Source of the DNA: Dongia_B soli
GTDB lineage: Bacteria > Pseudomonadota > Alphaproteobacteria > Dongiales > Dongiaceae
Reading direction: 5' to 3'
DNA: 64,000 nt
NCBI RefSeq assembly: GCF_034044715.1
Contig: NZ_JAXCLW010000002.1
Location: forward strand, 868,001-932,000
A program made the position numbers and the translations under genes. This document shows positions 34,203 through 42,749 of this stretch, in pieces. The notes below the pieces were generated by a model. It did no database searches. It was not told the origin of the DNA and was given only the letters and a program-made list of their open reading frames with translations. Positions within the stretch are counted from its first letter, which is position 1; each line of letters begins with the position of its first letter.

Positions 34203-34886
34203 TCAGCTTGGTCGTTGAGCTGCCACCAGCTGACGCATTTTCCGGACGGCGCTGTCCGGTGTGGTGAGAACCGTGCGGCCCGCTACCGGCGCAATCGCCG
34301 CCGCGGCCCGGGCAAGAGAGAACTGGCCGAGCACCAGCACATCAACGTGCATCTCCGCCGCTGCCTCCGCAACCAATGCATCATGCCGCGCGCCGTCACC
34401 TGCTTTCAGGGCTGCGAGCGCGCCATCGACGTTCCGCGCCATGAGATTGATCTCGATACCCCGCGCCGCGGCCATGCCGCGCAACTCGGTTGTCAAAGCA
34501 GTTAAGGATGGCGGAAAGGTCACCAGTAGGCCTATGCACCGGCCGGTATCGAGCGCCGCCTCGAAAGCCGCTTCATTGGGGCGCAGAACCGGCAGGGACA
34601 AATCGGCTTTCACTGCATCGATGGCCGGCTGGAAGGCCGAACAGGTGAACAGAATTCCCGCGGTCTTGCCGCCATCGCCAGAGAGATTGGCCGCGTAACG
34701 CCCCAATGTGAGAAAGCGTTCTCGGATGCTCTGCGTGAGCTCGCCGGCAGCGGCAAGGTCGCTGGAGAGCGAGTTATCCATGAGATCGAAACAAGTCGCC
34801 TCGGGCCAATGGGCGGTGAAGGCACGGTGGATCGGCGCCACGGATTCCGTCAAGGCATGAACCAGCATGATGCGCGAAGGGCTCAT
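34203..34886 (-). CDS. Aspartate/glutamate racemase-family protein
   Basis: A 227-residue cytosolic enzyme of the Asp/Glu/hydantoin racemase fold. The catalytic cysteine is in LFTCSAFQPAID. The second catalytic position, usually Cys, lies in a VLVLGQFSLARA segment without Cys, so it may be an isomerase- or decarboxylase-like member of the superfamily. It overlaps the upstream dehydrogenase-like gene by four bases (ATGA), so the two are translationally coupled and probably act on the same compound, which is not known. Confidence 0.82.
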   Translation of the reverse strand: MSPSRIMLVHALTESVAPIHRAFTAHWPEATCFDLMDNSLSSDLAAAGELTQSIRERFLTLGRYAANLSGDGGKTAGILFTCSAFQPAIDAVKADLSLPVLRPNEAAFEAALDTGRCIGLLVTFPPSLTALTTELRGMAAARGIEINLMARNVDGALAALKAGDGARHDALVAEAAAEMHVDVLVLGQFSLARAAAAIAPVAGRTVLTTPDSAVRKMRQLVAAQRPS

Positions 34887-35800
34887 TGCTTGGTCCTCAG
34901 CCGCAGCGTCGCCATCAGCTTTGCATCACGCTCCTTTTCCAGATCGTCGATGGACCGACCCGCGGCTTCCTCGGCGATCCCGGCGACCAGCTTGGCGCAT
35001 AGCTCTGGGGTCAGCTGCGGATTACCAAGGGTTTTCCAGCGGCGTTCCTGGCTAGGACCGAGATGCTGGAGGTAATGTTCGATGCCGCCTGCCCCGCCGC
35101 CCAGATGATAGGCCATATGCGCGCCGATGATGGACCAGCGCAGCCCCGGCCCATTCACCAGGGCCCGGTCGATATCCGCCACGTCGGCGACACCTTCCTC
35201 GACCAGACTGACCGCTTCGCGCCACAGCGCCGAGGCCAGCCGGTTGGCGAGATGGCCGGCAACCTCGCGCTTGAGACGAACGGTCTCGCGATCGAGACCA
35301 CGATAAAATATCTCCGCCCGGGCGAGCACCTCATCATCCTGGCCATATAGCTCAACAAGCGGCATGAGATGCGGCGGATTGAAGGGATGCGCCAGGATGA
35401 AGCGCTTCGGATGCGCCAGTCCTTGCGACAGATCCGACCAGCGCAGTGACGATGTGCTGCTGGCGATGACGGCACCTTGCGGCGCGGCAGGCTCGATTTC
35501 GCGGTAGAGCTTGGTCTTGAGCTCGACGGATTCAGGTGCATTCTCCTGAACCCAATCGACCCCATGCACCGCCCCGGCCAGGGTCTCGACCACGGTAACG
35601 CTGCCCTCGGCGCGATAGCCCAGCTGAACCAGCTGCTTGGCCGCCTTGTCCGCCCGATCAGCAAAGCTCTCCCGTGCCGCCTCCGACGGATCCCAGGCCC
35701 GAACCAGATAGCCACCGGCCCGCGCAAACAGCGCCGCCCAACTGGCCCCGATCAGGCCACCGCCGATAACGGCTACTGTCTTCAGATCTTTCTGTGTCAT
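34883..35800 (-). CDS. 3-hydroxyacyl-CoA dehydrogenase-like NAD oxidoreductase
   Basis: A 305-residue protein with an N-terminal NAD domain (AVIGGGLIGASWAALFARAG) and a C-terminal 3HCDH helical domain. HPFNPPHLMPLVELYG, HLANRLASALWREAVSLVEEG and GPGLRWSIIGAHMAYHLGGG are typical of the lambda-crystallin/L-carnitine dehydrogenase branch rather than fatty acid oxidation. The coupled racemase-like protein supports breakdown of a hydroxy acid such as carnitine or a sugar acid (inference). No regulator is adjacent. Confidence 0.87.
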   Translation of the reverse strand: MTQKDLKTVAVIGGGLIGASWAALFARAGGYLVRAWDPSEAARESFADRADKAAKQLVQLGYRAEGSVTVVETLAGAVHGVDWVQENAPESVELKTKLYREIEPAAPQGAVIASSTSSLRWSDLSQGLAHPKRFILAHPFNPPHLMPLVELYGQDDEVLARAEIFYRGLDRETVRLKREVAGHLANRLASALWREAVSLVEEGVADVADIDRALVNGPGLRWSIIGAHMAYHLGGGAGGIEHYLQHLGPSQERRWKTLGNPQLTPELCAKLVAGIAEEAAGRSIDDLEKERDAKLMATLRLRTKQ

Positions 35801-36143
35801 CCCTCGTCTCGCGATGTTGCCGATTATGCAGGAGCTTCCTAGGCGCGAATAAGTTGCTTTTCCGCAATCTTATCCAAGAAGAATCTTTCGGAAATGACGA
35901 AAAATTAGGGGGCTTCGCACCTTTGCCGGAACGTAACGGTAAGCTTGGCCCGATAAAAGAGCACCAAACGCGACCCGCAGCAGTCAAATCGGCGGCATCG
36001 CAGCACCTTTGGACTCGTCTCTGGTAAAGACTGAAAGCCGTCGCAGCGCGGACCGGGGCGGACTTGAAGAGCCAAACGAAGCCCGCGGCAATTCGCAAAG
36101 TGACCTTTCGAAATGCCGGTCAACTTCATGGAGATTCGTTGTC
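35801..36143. other. Gene-free region before a small conserved-looking gene
   Basis: About 340 bases without a supported gene, promoter, RNA or repeat that I can recognise. It must contain the leftward promoter for the dehydrogenase-racemase pair. Confidence 0.5.
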
Positions 36144-36344
36144 ATGCTTTATTCATTGATTATTACGATCTGCGCCATCAATGCCCCAGACCGTTGCCAA
36201 GTTTACGAGCAGCCAATGGAACACGGTTCGGCCATGCCCATTATGGCCTTTGTGGAAGCACAAGGCATTCTCGCGCAATGGCTGGAACAGCATCCCGGTT
36301 ATAAGCTCGCGCATTGGCGGCTCGAACCTGGACAAGGATCGTAA
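36144..36344 (+). CDS. Small 66-residue protein of unknown function
   Basis: MLYSLIITICAINAPDRCQV followed by YEQPMEHGSAMPIMAFVEAQ and a C-terminus EQHPGYKLAHWRLEPGQGS. GGAGA is nine bases before ATG 36144. It has two cysteines (10 and 18) and a hydrophobic start. I recall similar short proteins, with an N-terminal Cys-containing stretch and a terminal W/R-rich end, in other alphaproteobacteria. No function is known. It is isolated between convergent and divergent neighbours. Confidence 0.55.
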   Translation: MLYSLIITICAINAPDRCQVYEQPMEHGSAMPIMAFVEAQGILAQWLEQHPGYKLAHWRLEPGQGS

Positions 36345-36410
36345 CCGTCTTCGGTCCCTGGGATCTGGCGATGGCTATAGGCTCCGGCACCAGCATCACG
36401 ACAAGAACCA

Positions 36411-37079
36411 CTAACCGGCATCTTCCGGCGGCGGTTGCGGATTGGACCCTGGATCGCGGCCACGCCGCCTGCGAGTTGCGGCGACCGGCAATCGCCAGCC
36501 GTATTTGATTGCCATGACCCGAAGTCCGAAACAGAGAGCCGCCCCCACAAGCGCCGCTGCAGGGGACGGCAGTTGCAGCATGTTGGCGATCACCACGATC
36601 GCCGCACCAGCCAGGGCGGCTACCGCATAAAGCTCCGCCCGCAACACGGTTGGGATTTTCGCCAACAGGACATCGCGCGCCATGCCGCCGCCGATACCGG
36701 TCAGCATGCCGAGCAAGGTTGCCATGACCGGGTTCAGCCCATAGACAAGAGCCTTCTGCGCCCCGGAAACCGCAAAAAGAGCCAATCCCGCAGCGTCGAA
36801 CACCAGTACCGGACTCCATCGCTGCGTAATCGCGGCTGGAAAGTAAAATGTAATGAGGCCGGCGAGGAGCGAGACGCCTAAATAGTGCCAGTCGTTGATA
36901 GCCCCGGGCGGAACGGCGCCAATCAAAACGTCCCGTGTGATTCCGCCGGTATTGGCCGCGGCAAAGGACAGCACCAGAATGCCAAACACATCGAGCCGAT
37001 GCTTAACACCGGCCATCGCACCGCTGAGGGCGAAGACAAAGGTGCCGGCAAGGTCGAGTATATATGGGAGCAACTCCAT
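36411..37079 (-). CDS. TRIC/UPF0126-family membrane channel protein
   Basis: A 222-residue inner-membrane protein with seven predicted helices in two related halves. Signatures are FALSGAMAGVKHRLDVFGI and GGITRDVLIG in the first half, and FAVSGAQKALVYGLNPVMAT and GGGMARDVLLAKIPTVLR in the second. This internal duplication is characteristic of bacterial TRIC cation channels (YadS/YicG). The C-terminus is Arg/Pro-rich. ATG 37079 is chosen; a GTG at 37100 is the alternative start. Confidence 0.9.
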   Translation of the reverse strand: MELLPYILDLAGTFVFALSGAMAGVKHRLDVFGILVLSFAAANTGGITRDVLIGAVPPGAINDWHYLGVSLLAGLITFYFPAAITQRWSPVLVFDAAGLALFAVSGAQKALVYGLNPVMATLLGMLTGIGGGMARDVLLAKIPTVLRAELYAVAALAGAAIVVIANMLQLPSPAAALVGAALCFGLRVMAIKYGWRLPVAATRRRRGRDPGSNPQPPPEDAG

Positions 37080-37125
37080 GAATGCCTTTTCCCCTGACAC
37101 CGTTACATGGTGTTTTCAGCATTGC

Positions 37126-38394
37126 TTAGGGTGAGAGCCATGCCTGCGTCGCGGCGACCAGTGTCTCGATGCCGGTCCGCAACGTAGGATGGATGACCGG
37201 CGCAAACTTCGGGCTGTGATTGACCGGAAGCTCGTTCAGCCGATTAGCCGCCTTGGCTTTCTCATAGATATCGGGATCGGTGCCGCCCACGAACCAGAAA
37301 ACCGACGGTGACTGCCACTGGGATCCAAATGACCCGAAATCCTCGCTTGCCGGGGCCGGCCCCGTTTCACGAACCCGCCCCGCACCGAAATGCGCGCGGA
37401 ATGCGTCGACCACCCGCTTGCTTGCATCGCGATCGTTCATGTTAAGGGGATAATGATCCAAGATCGTGATTTCGGGTTTGCGCTGAGCGCCTGACGCTTC
37501 CGCCTCGGCATTGACGATGCGCTCAATCGCCGCGAGCACGCGCTTTCGCACCCCGGCATCGAATGTCCGGACATTCAGTTTAATGATGGCTTCGTCGGGA
37601 ATGACATTCTCTTTGGTGCCCGCCTGCAATGAACCTACGGTGATGACGGCAGCCTCGGCGGCCGCCACCTCGCGCGAAACAATGGTTTGAAGCCGTATCA
37701 CAATCGCCGCCGCCATGATGACGGGATCAATACTGGCCTGTGGCATCGACCCATGCGCGCCGCGGCCGAACAGGCGGATCTGCAAACTGTCCGCCGCCGA
37801 AGTGATCGCAGCCGCGCGCCCGGCAACGGTGCCGGCCGGTCCCACCATGACATGCTGGCCAAGGACCACATCCGGTTTGGGAAAGCGACTGAAAAGGCCA
37901 TCGTCGATCATGGCTTGGGCACCTTCGGCCGTTTCTTCTCCAGGCTGGAAGACCGCCATCAAGGTTCCATGCCACGCCGTGCGTTCCTCGGCGAGCAGTT
38001 TCGCGGCGCCCGCCAGCCATGTCACATGCATATCATGCCCGCACATATGCGAGACCGCCACGGTCTTACCATCTCGATCGGCGGCGGTTACCTTGCTGGC
38101 ATAGGGTAAACCCGTCGCCTCCGCCACCGGCAGCGCATCCATGTCGGCCCGCAGCATGACCGTCGGTCCATTCCCGTTCCGCAGCAGGCCGACGAGGCCG
38201 GTCTGCCCGATGCCAGTCGCCACTTCATAACCGGCGGCGCGAAGGCGATCGGCGGCCAATCCTGCCGTACGCGTCTCCTGCATCGAGAGTTCCGGATGAG
38301 CATGCAGATCCTTGTAGAAGGCTTCCAAATCCGCGAGCAGACCGTCGACATTATCCAATATCGTGTCAGTCGAATTGCCTTGGACCTTGTTCAT
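37126..38394 (-). CDS. M20-family amidohydrolase (aminoacylase/hippurate hydrolase type)
   Basis: A 422-residue metallopeptidase-like enzyme. Metal-ligand motifs are MCGHDMHVTWL and QPGEETAEGA, with HPELSMQE near the N-terminus and a dimerisation domain in the middle (about 185-300). M20D members cleave N-acylated amino acids, hippurate or indole-acyl conjugates in the cytosol; the exact substrate cannot be read from sequence. It is separated from the channel gene by 46 bases and may be co-transcribed. Confidence 0.9.
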   Translation of the reverse strand: MNKVQGNSTDTILDNVDGLLADLEAFYKDLHAHPELSMQETRTAGLAADRLRAAGYEVATGIGQTGLVGLLRNGNGPTVMLRADMDALPVAEATGLPYASKVTAADRDGKTVAVSHMCGHDMHVTWLAGAAKLLAEERTAWHGTLMAVFQPGEETAEGAQAMIDDGLFSRFPKPDVVLGQHVMVGPAGTVAGRAAAITSAADSLQIRLFGRGAHGSMPQASIDPVIMAAAIVIRLQTIVSREVAAAEAAVITVGSLQAGTKENVIPDEAIIKLNVRTFDAGVRKRVLAAIERIVNAEAEASGAQRKPEITILDHYPLNMNDRDASKRVVDAFRAHFGAGRVRETGPAPASEDFGSFGSQWQSPSVFWFVGGTDPDIYEKAKAANRLNELPVNHSPKFAPVIHPTLRTGIETLVAATQAWLSP

Positions 38395-38558
38395 GATGAG
38401 AACCCTCTCCTTGTCATAATCGTGGCCGTTCGCCGTGCATTCATGCCACCCCGGCCTACAGGCATATCCGAGCTTTTTTCAGAGACGGCGGAGAGCAGCG
38501 ATGAGGGTCCCGCCGTTTCTCATCAGCATGGTTGCAGACCGGCACGTGCGGCGCCCGG

Positions 38559-39338
38559 TCACCCCACCTGAACCGTCAGCATGGAGATCGAGCCGCCATC
38601 GACACCTTCGACAGGAAAGCCGATTTGTTCCTCGTGTTGCCCGGCGCCAAGGACATAGAGCAGCGGCAGATAGTGATCAGGGGTCGGAATTGAAAGCGCC
38701 GCATCGGGGCCGAGGTTTTCATAGTGGATGAGCGGATCGAAATCGCCGGCAAGGATCATTTGCTTCGCCTCATCTTCGAAGCGAACCGCCCAATCATAGG
38801 GGTCGCGCGAATGCCGTCCCCAGGCATAGGTATGGAGATTGTGCACGAGATTGCCGCTGCCGAAGATCAGCACGCCTTCATCCCGCAACGGCGCGAGCTT
38901 CTTGCCGATCTCAAAGTGGAACGAGGCTGGTTCAGTCTCGTCGATGCTGAGCTGCACGACGGGAATTTCGGCCCGGGGATAAACATGCCGGAGCACGGAC
39001 CATGTGCCATGATCCAGTCCCCAGGAATTGTCGAGTTGCACGTCCAAAGGCGACAAGAGTTGTTGCACCCGGCGCGCCAACACAGGATCGCCCGGTGCGG
39101 GATATTGGACCTGATAAAGTTCCGGGGGGAATCCGCCGAAGTCGTGGATCGTCTTTGGCGCCGTGGCGATCGTCACACCCGTCTTGGGCACGAACCAATG
39201 TGCGGAGATCGACAGGATGGCCGTCGGCCTCGGAATTTCCTGCCCGATGCGCCGCCATGCGTCCGAAAAGCCGTTGCTGGTGACGGCGTTCATCGGATTG
39301 CCATGACCGAAGAAGATTGCAGGCAGCCTATTGGTCAT
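38559..39338 (-). CDS. ygiD: Class III extradiol ring-cleavage dioxygenase (YgiD/DOPA-dioxygenase-like)
   Basis: A 259-residue non-heme metal enzyme. The metal-binding residues fall in FFGHGNPMNAV (His12), ILSISAHW and GLDHGTWSVL, and the C-terminal HYLPLLYVLGAG fits the family. E. coli YgiD opens L-DOPA in an extradiol manner, but the natural substrate of most members is unknown. It stands alone, 164 bases from the amidohydrolase gene. Confidence 0.88.
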   Translation of the reverse strand: MTNRLPAIFFGHGNPMNAVTSNGFSDAWRRIGQEIPRPTAILSISAHWFVPKTGVTIATAPKTIHDFGGFPPELYQVQYPAPGDPVLARRVQQLLSPLDVQLDNSWGLDHGTWSVLRHVYPRAEIPVVQLSIDETEPASFHFEIGKKLAPLRDEGVLIFGSGNLVHNLHTYAWGRHSRDPYDWAVRFEDEAKQMILAGDFDPLIHYENLGPDAALSIPTPDHYLPLLYVLGAGQHEEQIGFPVEGVDGGSISMLTVQVG

Positions 39339-39576
39339 CGCTCAGCCCGTGCTTCTGGAGATTGTCGATCTCCCCTGCGGTGCCTTTGTCGCATCGCGCG
39401 CCGCTAGAATGTGCTCAATGACAGTTGATCATCGTCATCCCGTTTTGGCCGGAAGGCAACGGCAAGGTGCCAGACAATCCAGACGCGCATAACGAGCCGA
39501 GCCTGCGGTCAGCGGGCGCATCTCTCTCTACAGATTTTGGCAAATAGCCGTTTCCGGCAATGTCATCGCAGCGCGA

Positions 39577-39652
39577 TGGCGTCCCCAAGGGGATTCGAAC
39601 CCCTGTTACCGCCGTGAAAGGGCGATGTCCTAGGCCTCTAGACGATGGGGAC
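39577..39652 (-). tRNA. tRNA-Glu, anticodon TTC
   Basis: 76 bases fold as a standard cloverleaf on the reverse strand. The acceptor stem pairs GTCCCCA with TGGGGAC, the D-arm is CGTCTAGAGGCCTAGGACA, the anticodon loop is CTTTCAC (TTC), and the T-loop is GTTCGAATC. The 3' end CCA is encoded. It lies 179 bases to the left of recJ on the same strand. Confidence 0.97.
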
Positions 39653-39830
39653 TAAAGACCGGTGGCGGCTGAGCGGCTCGCCACGGAACGGCGCTTGTTT
39701 AACCGGTGGCCGGGCTAAATGCAACCCTGAAACGCCGAGTCGGTTCGCTTTCTTGCGCATTCCTGTCCGGATCGTCCCGCTTGACAGAAGCGGCGGGTAA
39801 ATCGCTGAATTTTCGGTTGTTTCCGCAGGC

Positions 39831-41645
39831 TCAAAGCCCGGTACTCAGCCCGGCTGGGGCGGCATCGTCGATCAGGAGCTGGACTTCCTCCCGCCCCTGC
39901 CAGCGGTCGAGGCGCAGGCTGCCGGCGAGATGCAAGGTCGCGCCGCGCGATTGCAGCAGCAGCTTGCCGAGCGGCTCGTCCGCCACCCGGAAGGCGATGG
40001 CCTTCATCCTTGTCCCGTCGCTGCCCTGGATCTGACAGCGGACATGGCCGGTGCCGACCACATCGGCAAAGGCGATCCGGGCATCGGGAATGGCGAAACG
40101 CGGTTCGGGATTGCCGCTGCCGAAGGGGCCGATCTGCTCCAGCATGGTGACGAAATCCGGTGTGACGGCGCGCGGCTGAAGGGCGCCGTCAAGCGGCATC
40201 ACCGGCACCAGGGGACTACCGTCGAGATCGGTAACGAAACGACGGGAGATGAAATCCGCGAGTTCCGGCATGCGCTCGGCGCCGACTTCGAAACCTGCCG
40301 CCATGGCATGGCCGCCGCCTTTGGCGATGATGCCGGCCTCGCGAGCGGCGATGACGGCATTGCCGAGATGCAGGCCGGCGACCGAGCGGCCCGACCCCTT
40401 CCCCATCCCGTTGCTATCCAAGGCGACGACGCAGACCGGGCGTTGATAGCGTTCCTTGAGACGGCCGGCGACGATGCCGATCACCCCGGCATGCCAGCCT
40501 TCGGCACCGACCAGGATCAGATGCGGATTCTCCGCCGCCTGACGCTCCGCCGCTTCGATGGCGGCAGCCAATACGTCAGCCTCGATGGCACGGCGCTCGG
40601 CATTCAGCTCATCGAGCCGGCGCGCCAGCGTTCCCGCCAGGATCGCATCTTCACCGGACAGCAAGGTGGCACCGAGATCGGAGGCGCCGACCCGGCCACC
40701 GGCATTGACGCGGGGACCGAGCAGGAAGCCGGCATGATAGGTGCCCGGCCGTTCGGCAACACCGGCCACGTCGCTGAGCGCGCTGATGCCGATATTGCGG
40801 CGCTGGGCCATCACCTTGAGGCCTTGGGCAACCAAGGCACGGTTAAGACCGGTCAGTGGCACGACGTCGCAGACGGTGCCCAAAGCCACGAGATCGAGCC
40901 ACTGCAAGAGATCCGGCTCAGGCCTTGTCGTATTGTACCAGCCGCGTTGCCGCAGCGCGCGGTTGAGTGCCACCACCAGCAGGAAGGCGACGCCGACCGC
41001 CGCCAGATGGCCATGGCCCGGCGTTTCGTCCAGGCGGTTGGGATTGACGATGGCGGCCGCGATAGGCAGCGCCGGCTCGGCTACGTGGTGATCGACGACC
41101 ACGACAGAGAGGCCGATCTTCGCCGCCTCTTCCAAAGCGGCGAAAGCGGTGATGCCGCAATCGACCGTGATGACGATGTCGATGCCTTCCGATCGCAGAC
41201 GATGCATGGCCGGCGCATTGGGGCCATAGCCTTCATTCATCCGGTCGGGCACATAGAGGCGGATCGGCGCCGCGCCGACCGCTTTCAGGAAGCGCATCAG
41301 CAGGGCCGCCGAGGTTGCGCCATCAACGTCGTAATCGCCGAAGATGGCGATGCGTTCGTTCTTTTCGATGGCCGTGACGAGGCGATCCACAGCCTTTTCC
41401 ATGTCGCGGAATTGCGACGGATCGGGCAGCAGATCACGCAGGCGCGGCGCCAGGAAGGCTTCGGCGGTTTCCACCGTCTGGCCGCGCGCGGCAAGCAGCC
41501 GGCCGACCAGTTCAGGCAATTGCAGGCGCTGGGAAATGGCGAGACCCTGTCGGTCGACCTCGCCACCGCCATCAGGAACCCGCAACCGCCAGAGGCGGCC
41601 GCAAGCCGAGCGAGCGACGCCGAGAAATGCGTCGACAGGCCCCAT
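39831..41645 (-). CDS. recJ: Single-stranded-DNA-specific exonuclease RecJ
   Basis: A 604-residue 5'-3' exonuclease of DNA repair. The DHH phosphoesterase motifs are visible: AIFGDYDVDGATSAALLMRF, VDCGITA, VVDHHVAEPALP, and the DHHA1 motif GGHAMAAGFEVG. The C-terminal OB-like domain (about 480-595) ends in VQLLIDDAAP. ATG 41645 is chosen because the frame upstream overlaps glpX and lacks RecJ similarity; GGTGG is nearby. It lies 19 bases after glpX. Confidence 0.95.
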   Translation of the reverse strand: MGPVDAFLGVARSACGRLWRLRVPDGGGEVDRQGLAISQRLQLPELVGRLLAARGQTVETAEAFLAPRLRDLLPDPSQFRDMEKAVDRLVTAIEKNERIAIFGDYDVDGATSAALLMRFLKAVGAAPIRLYVPDRMNEGYGPNAPAMHRLRSEGIDIVITVDCGITAFAALEEAAKIGLSVVVVDHHVAEPALPIAAAIVNPNRLDETPGHGHLAAVGVAFLLVVALNRALRQRGWYNTTRPEPDLLQWLDLVALGTVCDVVPLTGLNRALVAQGLKVMAQRRNIGISALSDVAGVAERPGTYHAGFLLGPRVNAGGRVGASDLGATLLSGEDAILAGTLARRLDELNAERRAIEADVLAAAIEAAERQAAENPHLILVGAEGWHAGVIGIVAGRLKERYQRPVCVVALDSNGMGKGSGRSVAGLHLGNAVIAAREAGIIAKGGGHAMAAGFEVGAERMPELADFISRRFVTDLDGSPLVPVMPLDGALQPRAVTPDFVTMLEQIGPFGSGNPEPRFAIPDARIAFADVVGTGHVRCQIQGSDGTRMKAIAFRVADEPLGKLLLQSRGATLHLAGSLRLDRWQGREEVQLLIDDAAPAGLSTGL

Positions 41646-41664
41646 ATTCAAACCACCGCCATGC

Positions 41665-42624
41665 TCAGACGTCGATCGGACGCTTGATTTTCCAGTTGTG
41701 CTGCGCCTCGACATAACGGACGGTGCCGCTCTTCGACCGCATGACAAGCGAATGGGTCGAGGCCATGCCGGCGGACCGGCGGACGCCGCGCAGCATGGCG
41801 CCGTCGGTGACGCCGGTCGCGGCGAACATCACATCGCCCTTGGCGAGATCCATCAGATTGTATTTGCGGTTGAGGTCTGTGATGCCCCAGCGATGGGCGC
41901 GACCGCGCTCATCGTCGTTGCGGAACAACAGCCGGCCCTGCATCTGGCCGCCGATGCAACGTAAAGCCGCCGCCGCCAAGACACCTTCCGGCGCACCGCC
42001 GCTGCCGAGATAGATATCGACACCGCTGGTGGGCGTTGCCGTCGCGATGACGCCGCTGACATCGCCATCGGAGATCAGCATGATCCGCGCACCCGCGGCG
42101 CGCACCTTGGCGATCAATTCGGCATGGCGCGGGCGATCGAGGATGCAAGCGACCAGATCGCTCAATTCCATCTTTTTCGCCTGGGCGAGATTCTTGAGAT
42201 TCTGTTCCGGCGAATTATCGAGATCGACGACGCCTTCCGGCAGGCCGGGGCCGACGGCGATCTTATCCATGTAAACGTCCGGCGCATTGAGGAAGTTGCC
42301 GGCCTCCGCCATCGCTACCACGGCCAGGGCATTGGATGCGCCCTTGGCGCAGATCGTGGTGCCCTCGAGCGGGTCCAAAGCGATGTCGATCTTCGGGCCG
42401 CCGGAGCCCACTTTCTCGCCGATATAGAGCATCGGCGCTTCATCGCGCTCGCCCTCGCCGATGACCACCGTGCCCTCGATGGGAAGGTCATTCAAGGCAC
42501 GACGCATGGCATCGACTGCCGCCTGATCGGCGGCCTTCTCATCGCCACGCCCCATCAGCCGCGACGCCGACAAGGCCGCCGCTTCCGTTACGCGCACTGC
42601 TTCCAAAGCCAGATTACGATCCAT
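41665..42624 (-). CDS. glpX: Class II fructose-1,6-bisphosphatase
   Basis: A 319-residue GlpX-type phosphatase for gluconeogenesis. The core motifs are IGEGERDEAPMLYIGE, DIALDPLEGTTICAKG, YLGSGGAPEGVLAAAALRC and MFAATGVTDGAMLRGV. ATG 42624 is chosen because GGGGAG precedes it by about eight bases and MDRNLALEAVRVTEAAAL is the common GlpX beginning; a TTG at 42642 is less likely. It is between hom and recJ in the order common to many alphaproteobacteria. Confidence 0.96.
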   Translation of the reverse strand: MDRNLALEAVRVTEAAALSASRLMGRGDEKAADQAAVDAMRRALNDLPIEGTVVIGEGERDEAPMLYIGEKVGSGGPKIDIALDPLEGTTICAKGASNALAVVAMAEAGNFLNAPDVYMDKIAVGPGLPEGVVDLDNSPEQNLKNLAQAKKMELSDLVACILDRPRHAELIAKVRAAGARIMLISDGDVSGVIATATPTSGVDIYLGSGGAPEGVLAAAALRCIGGQMQGRLLFRNDDERGRAHRWGITDLNRKYNLMDLAKGDVMFAATGVTDGAMLRGVRRSAGMASTHSLVMRSKSGTVRYVEAQHNWKIKRPIDV

Positions 42625-42749
42625 TCTCTCTACTCCCCGCAATGGGTCTCAAGGCTTATCGCCGCCGAGGCCGCGTTGCACGTCACGTTTTCGTTGCCGG
42701 CCTATTGCCGCTGCACGTGCATGTTGCAGCGTCTTTGGGCACGAGTCTA

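Noticed and set aside
39930..41687. A 585-codon open frame on the plus strand opposite recJ.
   Set aside because: The protein is rich in His, Asp and Gly without a family match, and recJ on the other strand has all catalytic motifs.
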